From: CAMPJM01 sp964440915
GTDB taxonomy: Bacteria > Bacteroidota > Bacteroidia > Cytophagales > Cyclobacteriaceae
Reading direction: 5' to 3'
DNA: 17,468 nucleotides
NCBI GenBank assembly: GCA_964440915.1
Contig: CAYTTV010000063.1
Span: 1 to 17,468 of the forward strand
A model generated the notes under the pieces. It saw nothing but the letters and a program-made list of their open reading frames with translations, did not search any database and was not told the origin of the DNA. Each line of letters begins with the position of its first letter. The first letter of the stretch is position 1. The position numbers and the translations under genes were made by a program. Positions 13,061-17,468 of this stretch are shown here, piece by piece.

Positions 13061-14173
13061 TTATTTAGTTCCAATAGTGGTACTGATTTCAACGTTTACT
13101 TTTTCGCCAGAAATGAGTTGAGGGTTATTTACCCGAAACATTTCTATGAATGGAAGTCCTGTCGGGTAACCATTTATATTAAAGCGGAAAGCCTTGCCCC
13201 CATACACGCCAATGTCAGTGCCATCGGTCCCGGCCTTATATGCAGCAGACGAACTTGACACATTATAGTCATGATCATAACTCCAGGCATAAGAAAAAGG
13301 CACCTGAACAAAATCTGGAGATTTATTGTCGATATTCCCAGTCCCGGGAAGTTTAGCCAAGGTAGCATTAGGGTTGTAGGTGAGGTTATTCGTAAAAGTG
13401 CAGTTGTTGCAATTGGCAGCTATATTGGTAAAATCCTTATGGGTAACGATAAAGATGTTGTTGCTTATGTTAGCACCATGGCTACCAGAAGAACCCTTAA
13501 AAACATAATAATTGGGATTGGTTGCTGCTATAATGATGGTATTGTTGCTAATGATAGAGCTGGCATTAAGATTAGAAAAAGCATGATTGTTGCCAATTAG
13601 GAATAGATTGTTATAAATGAACCAGTTTTCATTTGTGGTATTGGCTATACTCCATTCGTCTACGCTAATCGCAGTACAATTGCCGCAATTGTTTAAGTTC
13701 GGGAAGACATTTCCCCGGATGACCCAATTGTCTGTGTTTCCATATGATCCTGCACCACCTCCCAATATGGCTGAAGTATAAAGGCTGAGAAAAAGGTTGT
13801 TTTCTATAAGGATGTCATGGACTTGGGTATTAGTCCTTTGCTCCGCCCAGATCTTTTTAAGGGCAAGGCCGCTAATGACACTCCCACTACTTCCCGTTTT
13901 CAAAGTAACGTCGTCTAGTGTGACGTTTCCAGCAGTAGAAGGATGATGCCCCGGGCCAATGATGGCAAGTTTTTTCGCAAGAGCGATACTTCCGTAGCTA
14001 TTTTGGGAAGGGTGTACATATATGGTGTCTCCATTAATGGCGGCAGTTATCGCTTCAGCCAAATTGGTGAAATTAGCGGTAGTGCCCGTGTTATTATCAA
14101 CAGTAATAACTTTGGCGAAAATGCTTTGGGCAACAAACAGCAATCCTAGGTAGATAATGGCTTTCTTTTTCAT
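13061..14173 (-). CDS. Exported right-handed parallel beta-helix protein
   Basis: This 370-residue protein begins with a clear signal peptide (1-20, QSIFA). The body has an asparagine-rich, coil-repeating pattern (DILIENNLFLS, NWVIRGNVFP, NWFIYNNLFLIGNN, ANISNNIFIV, CTFTNNLTY) typical of pectin-lyase-like parallel beta-helices. ITVDNNTGTTANFTNLAEAITAA near the start resembles the opening of such folds. Two CxxC pairs (C163/C166 in NNCGNC and C255/C258 in NCNNC) occur at equivalent turns. No catalytic motif of a known polysaccharide lyase is evident, and there is no type A or type B sorting domain at the end (VNVEISTTIGTK), so it may stay periplasmic or associate with its neighbours. It is the first gene of the operon; the next gene starts 8 bases after its stop. 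Confidence 0.85.
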   Translation of the reverse strand: MKKKAIIYLGLLFVAQSIFAKVITVDNNTGTTANFTNLAEAITAAINGDTIYVHPSQNSYGSIALAKKLAIIGPGHHPSTAGNVTLDDVTLKTGSSGSVISGLALKKIWAEQRTNTQVHDILIENNLFLSLYTSAILGGGAGSYGNTDNWVIRGNVFPNLNNCGNCTAISVDEWSIANTTNENWFIYNNLFLIGNNHAFSNLNASSIISNNTIIIAATNPNYYVFKGSSGSHGANISNNIFIVTHKDFTNIAANCNNCTFTNNLTYNPNATLAKLPGTGNIDNKSPDFVQVPFSYAWSYDHDYNVSSSSAAYKAGTDGTDIGVYGGKAFRFNINGYPTGLPFIEMFRVNNPQLISGEKVNVEISTTIGTK

Positions 14174-14375
14174 GGCTTATGAGGTTTTATTGTTCTCAAA
14201 ATTGCCATGTTCTGCCTTTGGATACATCAGTGGATTCCCCCATAATCAAAAATCAGGGTACACCATTAGATGCAAATATTTGCTTCAATACATTTGTGAG
14301 TAGGAATGATCGACCCAGTTTTAAGTTCAAAGCATTTATCCTTTAGCACATTCCCCGCATAGGAACGTTAGCCCA
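14174..14375 (-). promoter_or_regulatory. Intergenic control region of the beta-helix/CHU_C/PorP operon
   Basis: These 202 bases separate the response regulator stop from the operon start. No match to TTTG-N19-TAnnTTTG is seen on the minus strand; the nearest -7-like words (AATATTTG at 14280-14273, CAATTTTG at 14204-14197) lack a -33. Two sites stand out: the perfect palindrome GCAAATATTTGC (14272-14283), and CCCCCATAATCAAAAATCAGGG (14237-14258), which has C-runs and G-runs at its ends and a repeated ATCA. Either could bind the adjacent LuxR-type regulator, but this is inference. Confidence 0.3.
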
Positions 14376-15008
14376 TTAGATAATCCCTTTTTCCATTGCT
14401 GCTCTAACAAGACCTGCCATATTCTTGGCACCAAACTTTTGAAGGATATTCATTCGGTGAGATTCTACTGTCTTGTGGTTGATGCAAAGCCTATCAGCAA
14501 TTTCAGGAGTGGTCAATTCATCAGCAATCAGTTGTAAAACTTCATGTTCTCTGCGGGTAAGTTTAGGGATAAAGCCTACGGTCCTTTTCTGATTTAAGGA
14601 ATCGGCTACGATAAGGTTTTGCACTTCTGGATCCAGAAACTGCATGTTCTCTAAAACTTGCGCTGCTGCCTTTAATATAAGTTCGTGACCAGCAGTTTTT
14701 AATAGATACCCATCTGCTCCTTTATGCATCATGCTTTTTACAATGGCCAATTCGGAAAAGCTAGTAATCGCAATGATTTTAATCTTAGGTAACGTTGATT
14801 TAATTTTCTGACATAAGCTAATGCCATCCCCATCCGGCAGAGCCACATCCAAAAACAAAAGGTCAGGCTGCACGAGTACTATTTTCTCCATGGTCTCGTG
14901 TCCTGAATAGAAGCCTCCAGCCCATTCATACTGAGATGACTTATTAAAAAGGATTCTAAGTCCATCTACTACCAAAGGGTGGTCGTCCGTTACCGCAACT
15001 TTTTTCAT
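14376..15008 (-). CDS. NarL/FixJ-family response regulator
   Basis: The 210-residue protein has a receiver domain (1-about 120) with acidic D8, D9, phosphoacceptor D54, T82 and K104. After a linker comes a LuxR-type helix-turn-helix at about 147-208 (LTRREHEVLQLIADELTTPEIADRL...HKTVESHRMNILQKFGAKN). Length and motifs are those of a standard NarL/LuxR two-component regulator. It overlaps the kinase gene by the sequence ATGA, so it is translationally coupled to it. It should be phosphorylated by the kinase at 15005-16930 and bind DNA as a dimer. The nearest candidate target is the operon beginning at 14173. Confidence 0.95.
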   Translation of the reverse strand: MKKVAVTDDHPLVVDGLRILFNKSSQYEWAGGFYSGHETMEKIVLVQPDLLFLDVALPDGDGISLCQKIKSTLPKIKIIAITSFSELAIVKSMMHKGADGYLLKTAGHELILKAAAQVLENMQFLDPEVQNLIVADSLNQKRTVGFIPKLTRREHEVLQLIADELTTPEIADRLCINHKTVESHRMNILQKFGAKNMAGLVRAAMEKGII

Positions 15009-16930
15009 GCTGGCTTTAATTTCTCAAGTATAAATTCAATATACACCGACGTACCCATCCCTTCTTTGCTTTGAATGTCTAGTTTTCCGCTGAGGTAGTC
15101 TACCCGGCTTTTGATAGAGTCCAGTCCTATCCCCTCCCTAGAGGCTTCAATTGAAAAACCCTGACCATTATCTTCTACTGTGATGGCAAGAAGATTGTCC
15201 ATACAATTGAGCTGAACCAATACCTCGGTTGCATTAGAATGTTTTATGATATTATTGATAAGCTCCTGAATGATGCGGTAGAGTGTTAATGCCAGTGAAG
15301 AGGGCAGCCGCTCTTTGAGGCCCAGCACCTGAAAGTCGATGTGTAGCGTTTTTGATTGGTTGATAGTGCTGAAGTAACTGTTGAGTGCCTCGATTAGACC
15401 GAACTTAATGAGTATTTCTGACATTAGATTATGGGATATTTGACGGACTTCTTGTCCTGCTTCGTTCAGAAGACTGAGGGTTTGTTCATAATCCTCCAAA
15501 CCATTTTGCCCTTGGAAATATTCTTTGAAAGTGCCAAACCGTAACTTGATACTGCTAAGAAGCCCACCCAGTCCATCGTGCAGCTCTTTTGCGATTCTGG
15601 TTCGTTCTTTTTCTTCTCCAGTAATGAGTGCTTTCACAGATTGCAGTTCCTGCTCACGCCGTAGTATCATCAACTGTTGTTGGTAGCGGCGCCTTCTTTG
15701 ATGGATGTAATAGATTAAAAATCCAGCGGCTATGGCCAACAACAAGGTGGAGAGAAAAACTAATCCAAGTAAGAATTTTTGTCGGCTTAATGCTTCCTCT
15801 TGCTTTGCTGTTATCAGCTCCTGTTCCGCCAGTGCCCTGGTTTTTTTCTCTGTCTCGTATTTTCTCTCTAATTCATGTAAACTATGAATCTGTTCCTCCT
15901 TAAATATGCTATCAGATAGTTGCTTGTGCAGCAAAAGGTGTCGATGTGCCTCGACGTAATTGCCTAGGTTTTTATAAGATGTGGAAAGCAACTCATGGAC
16001 ATGTGAGCGGAGTTCATTGCTTTTTATTGCTTCTCCTACTTGTAAGGCGGCCTTTAAAGTATCTATTGCGGGATAAAACGATTTTGAGGCAATTAGAGCT
16101 TGTCCATGGGTGATCAAGGCCTTTCCGAGATAATAAGGCCTGTTTTGTTCCCGTGCATAATCTAGCGATGCCTTAGCATGCGACAAGGCTTTATTTATGG
16201 TGTGCTCATTCAAATACAATTGAGCAAGATTATTATTGATCAACATCATATAGTAACTATTATCAGGAGAACTATACTGAGTCGCTTCCTCCAGTTGTGC
16301 GATAGCACTAACAGTATCATTCATGGCCATGTATATGTTGCTCATATTGATGCGGGTGTCTGCAATCCCTAAGCTGTCAAAAGATAGTTGGGCAAGTTCT
16401 AACGAGGTAGCGTAATAAGACAAGGCCTTTTTTGGCTGATGAATAAAGGAAAAAACGGAACCTATATTATTATATGTAATCTGAAGGCTGACCGTGTCTT
16501 TTTCAGCTTCAAAATAGGGCAGGCTCTGCATATAGTAGTCGATAGCTTCTTCATACGCACCCCGGAATTGCCACACGTTGCCCAGGTTAGCATATATAGC
16601 GCCTATGCCCTTTTGATTGTTAACAGCTTTGAAAAGAGGAAGAGCTTGTTTGTAATAATGTATTGCCGAATCTAGATCATTGTGTTCTGAAAAAACAATC
16701 CCTATATATTGCATACTTCGGCCAGCATTTAAGGTGTCTGCCGCATTCAATGCCATACTATAAGCTTTTTTGTATAGGTTAACCGCCTTCTCTGGAGCGG
16801 CACTTTCCAAAGCATACGCCTCATCAAATATATTTTTCAAGCTTTCAGGCACTGCTTGTCCTCTCACACCATAGCAAAACGCAGGGAAGAATATAAAAGT
16901 AAGTACGAAAGGGGAATAATAGCAACGCAT
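15005..16930 (-). CDS. TPR-containing sensor histidine kinase, NarX-type (HisKA_3)
   Basis: The 641-residue kinase has a signal peptide (1-about 25, YGVRGQA). Six or more tetratricopeptide repeats span about residues 30-340 (for example GIGAIYANLGNVWQFRGAYEEAIDYY), then a coiled coil (345-380), one membrane helix (about 386-408), and a basic cytoplasmic linker (HQRRRRYQQQ). The HisKA_3 motif ERTRIAKELHDGLGGLLSS has phospho-acceptor H451. The ATPase domain has QELINNIIKHSNA (555-567), EDNGQGF (586-592) and GIGLDSI (600-606). The TPR array is predicted to lie in the periplasm, where it could bind a protein or peptide partner. Such kinases are common in Bacteroidota. The stop codon overlaps the response regulator's ATG. 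A near-consensus promoter lies about 85 bases upstream. Confidence 0.94.
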   Translation of the reverse strand: MRCYYSPFVLTFIFFPAFCYGVRGQAVPESLKNIFDEAYALESAAPEKAVNLYKKAYSMALNAADTLNAGRSMQYIGIVFSEHNDLDSAIHYYKQALPLFKAVNNQKGIGAIYANLGNVWQFRGAYEEAIDYYMQSLPYFEAEKDTVSLQITYNNIGSVFSFIHQPKKALSYYATSLELAQLSFDSLGIADTRINMSNIYMAMNDTVSAIAQLEEATQYSSPDNSYYMMLINNNLAQLYLNEHTINKALSHAKASLDYAREQNRPYYLGKALITHGQALIASKSFYPAIDTLKAALQVGEAIKSNELRSHVHELLSTSYKNLGNYVEAHRHLLLHKQLSDSIFKEEQIHSLHELERKYETEKKTRALAEQELITAKQEEALSRQKFLLGLVFLSTLLLAIAAGFLIYYIHQRRRRYQQQLMILRREQELQSVKALITGEEKERTRIAKELHDGLGGLLSSIKLRFGTFKEYFQGQNGLEDYEQTLSLLNEAGQEVRQISHNLMSEILIKFGLIEALNSYFSTINQSKTLHIDFQVLGLKERLPSSLALTLYRIIQELINNIIKHSNATEVLVQLNCMDNLLAITVEDNGQGFSIEASREGIGLDSIKSRVDYLSGKLDIQSKEGMGTSVYIEFILEKLKPA

Positions 16931-16986
16931 AAATTTCAGTTTTAAGAAGTTATGCAGGTCTACATGCGATACAGCATTTAATGTTA

Positions 16987-17003
16987 ATATATTTTAAATA
17001 TAT
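16987..17003. repeat. AT-only palindrome upstream of the TPR kinase
   Basis: ATATATTT and AAATATAT are exact reverse complements around a single T. It lies about 57 bases upstream of the kinase start, between the predicted -7 element (17016-17023) and the ATG, so it would be in the 5' leader. It could be a regulator site or simply AT-rich leader sequence. Confidence 0.35.
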
Positions 17004-17015
17004 CTAAACAAGATG

Positions 17016-17046
17016 CAAAACTAAAATAAATGAAAACTTTTTTAAA
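17016..17046 (-). promoter_or_regulatory. Promoter of the TPR kinase/response regulator operon
   Basis: On the minus strand TAGTTTTG (17023 to 17016) fits the TAnnTTTG -7 consensus. Exactly 19 bases upstream is TTTA (17046 to 17043), one base off the TTTG -33 consensus. It would start transcription roughly 80 bases before the kinase ATG at 16930. Confidence 0.55.
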
Positions 17047-17161
17047 AATAGTAAAGGGCTAATGGTTGCCCTAACTAGTTGATATTCTTTCCAATCTCGC
17101 GGATCGTACTCGTCAAAAACTTGAATGCTTTGAATAATTAACCATTATTTCTGTTTTATGG

Positions 17162-17192
17162 CTTGCGAATCCGATTCTCTTTGCTACCTTTG
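17162..17192 (+). promoter_or_regulatory. Upstream rRNA-type promoter P1
   Basis: CTTG (17162-17165), 19 bases, TACCTTTG (17185-17192): one base from the Bacteroidota consensus. The bases that follow (GCATTCCCATTTCAGA) are nearly the same as after P2. TACCTTTGC is a frequent -7 form upstream of strongly expressed stable-RNA operons in this phylum. Confidence 0.65.
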
Positions 17193-17368
17193 CATTCCCA
17201 TTTCAGACAAAGCGACGACAATAAGTGTCGAAGCAAGAAATGGGTTAACAGTTCTCTATTTTATTGCAGTGCTAGTAAATAAAGCGGCTCCTCTTAGGGG
17301 AAGATGTAATGTCTGGAATTACCTGAGTCGAGCACTAAAAATTAAAGTCACAAAGCTTTCTTTTTTAG

Positions 17369-17399
17369 TTTGAAAGTTTGCGAAAGAGTTTTACCTTTG
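17369..17399 (+). promoter_or_regulatory. Downstream rRNA-type promoter P2, leads out of the window
   Basis: TTTG (17369-17372), exactly 19 bases, TACCTTTG (17392-17399): a perfect match to TTTG-N19-TAnnTTTG. It is followed by GCCTTTCCCTTTCAGA and then about 50 bases of non-coding leader to the window edge. The tandem arrangement and leader suggest a 16S-23S-5S operon starting just beyond 17468. Only the promoter is visible, so the identity of the transcript is inferred. Confidence 0.7.
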
Positions 17400-17468
17400 C
17401 CTTTCCCTTTCAGAAAAACGCGGGGCTGAAAAAATAAAGCAAACTTTTACTTGCACAACTAAAAATAC

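Larger units (their letters stand above)
16931..17468. other. Long divergent intergenic region with promoters on both strands
   Basis: No coding gene is supported in these 538 bases. It holds the leftward promoter of the kinase operon near 17016-17046, an AT-only palindrome at 16987-17003 inside that gene's leader, two rightward rRNA-type promoters (17162-17192 and 17369-17399), and a small hairpin CGACA-ATAAG-TGTCG (17216-17230) downstream of the first. An open frame at 17158-17373 lies across the promoters and is not protein-like. Confidence 0.6.

Noticed and set aside
17158..17373. Open frame of 71 residues upstream of the window edge
   Set aside because: It contains promoter P1 and ends just at P2. 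No signal for translation, and the sequence is fully explained as a promoter/leader region.
1..17468. CRISPR array, insertion sequence, phage or toxin-antitoxin and defence genes
   Set aside because: No regularly spaced short repeats, no transposase or integrase frames, and no recognisable defence proteins; the gene content is ordinary chromosomal material with two-component and surface genes.

Overview
The window looks like a chromosomal segment of a Bacteroidota bacterium, most likely a Cytophagales-type gliding or marine relative. The evidence is: promoter-like sequences of the Bacteroidota form (TTTG, about 19 bases, TAnnTTTG); almost no Shine-Dalgarno sequences; a PorP/SprF protein; a secreted protein with a gliding-motility-type (CHU_C, type B) C-terminal sorting domain; and Bacteroidota-style NtrC-like and TPR-type two-component systems. 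No genus can be named from this sequence alone.

Layout. Positions 1-212 hold two 52-base copies (51 identical) of a tRNA-Ser-like 3' tail with its rho-independent terminator. They flank about 108 bases that can fold into a closed, multi-hairpin structure. Positions 213-657 have no convincing gene but contain a perfect inverted repeat and a GC-rich intergenic repeat. A relative of that repeat lies at 10627-10790. Then come an exported MORN/TonB-C-terminal protein (658-1620, +), a small membrane-anchored protein (1632-1979, -), a GH8-family lipoprotein glycosidase (2223-3680, +), a small membrane/coiled-coil protein (3764-4024, -), a HAD phosphatase of the GmhB type with a TTG start and no zinc cysteines (4238-4744, -), and a SlyD-like FKBP prolyl isomerase with a good terminator (4929-5357, -).

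The middle is regulatory and metabolic. A sigma-54-activator response regulator (5631-7013) overlaps its membrane histidine kinase (7003-8352). A monocistronic acyl carrier protein with its own promoter follows (8488-8739), then a protein-kinase-like-fold protein of unknown substrate (8868-9911). Its stop codon abuts the stop codon of a convergent zinc-ribbon methyltransferase (9912-10541).

The right-hand part, read on the minus strand, is the most coherent unit. A TPR sensor kinase (16930-15005) overlaps by ATGA with a NarL/LuxR response regulator (15008-14376). After 202 bases comes a tight three-gene operon: exported beta-helix protein, type-B-sorted Ig-like protein, and PorP/SprF outer-membrane protein. 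I infer that the two-component pair controls this surface-assembly operon. The window ends at two homologous, tandem Bacteroidota promoters of the kind found in front of rRNA operons, pointing rightward out of the window.

The best candidates for something little described are the structured repeat unit at 1-212, the GC-rich repeat pair, the TPR kinase/beta-helix/CHU_C/PorP locus, and the kinase-like protein at 8868-9911.
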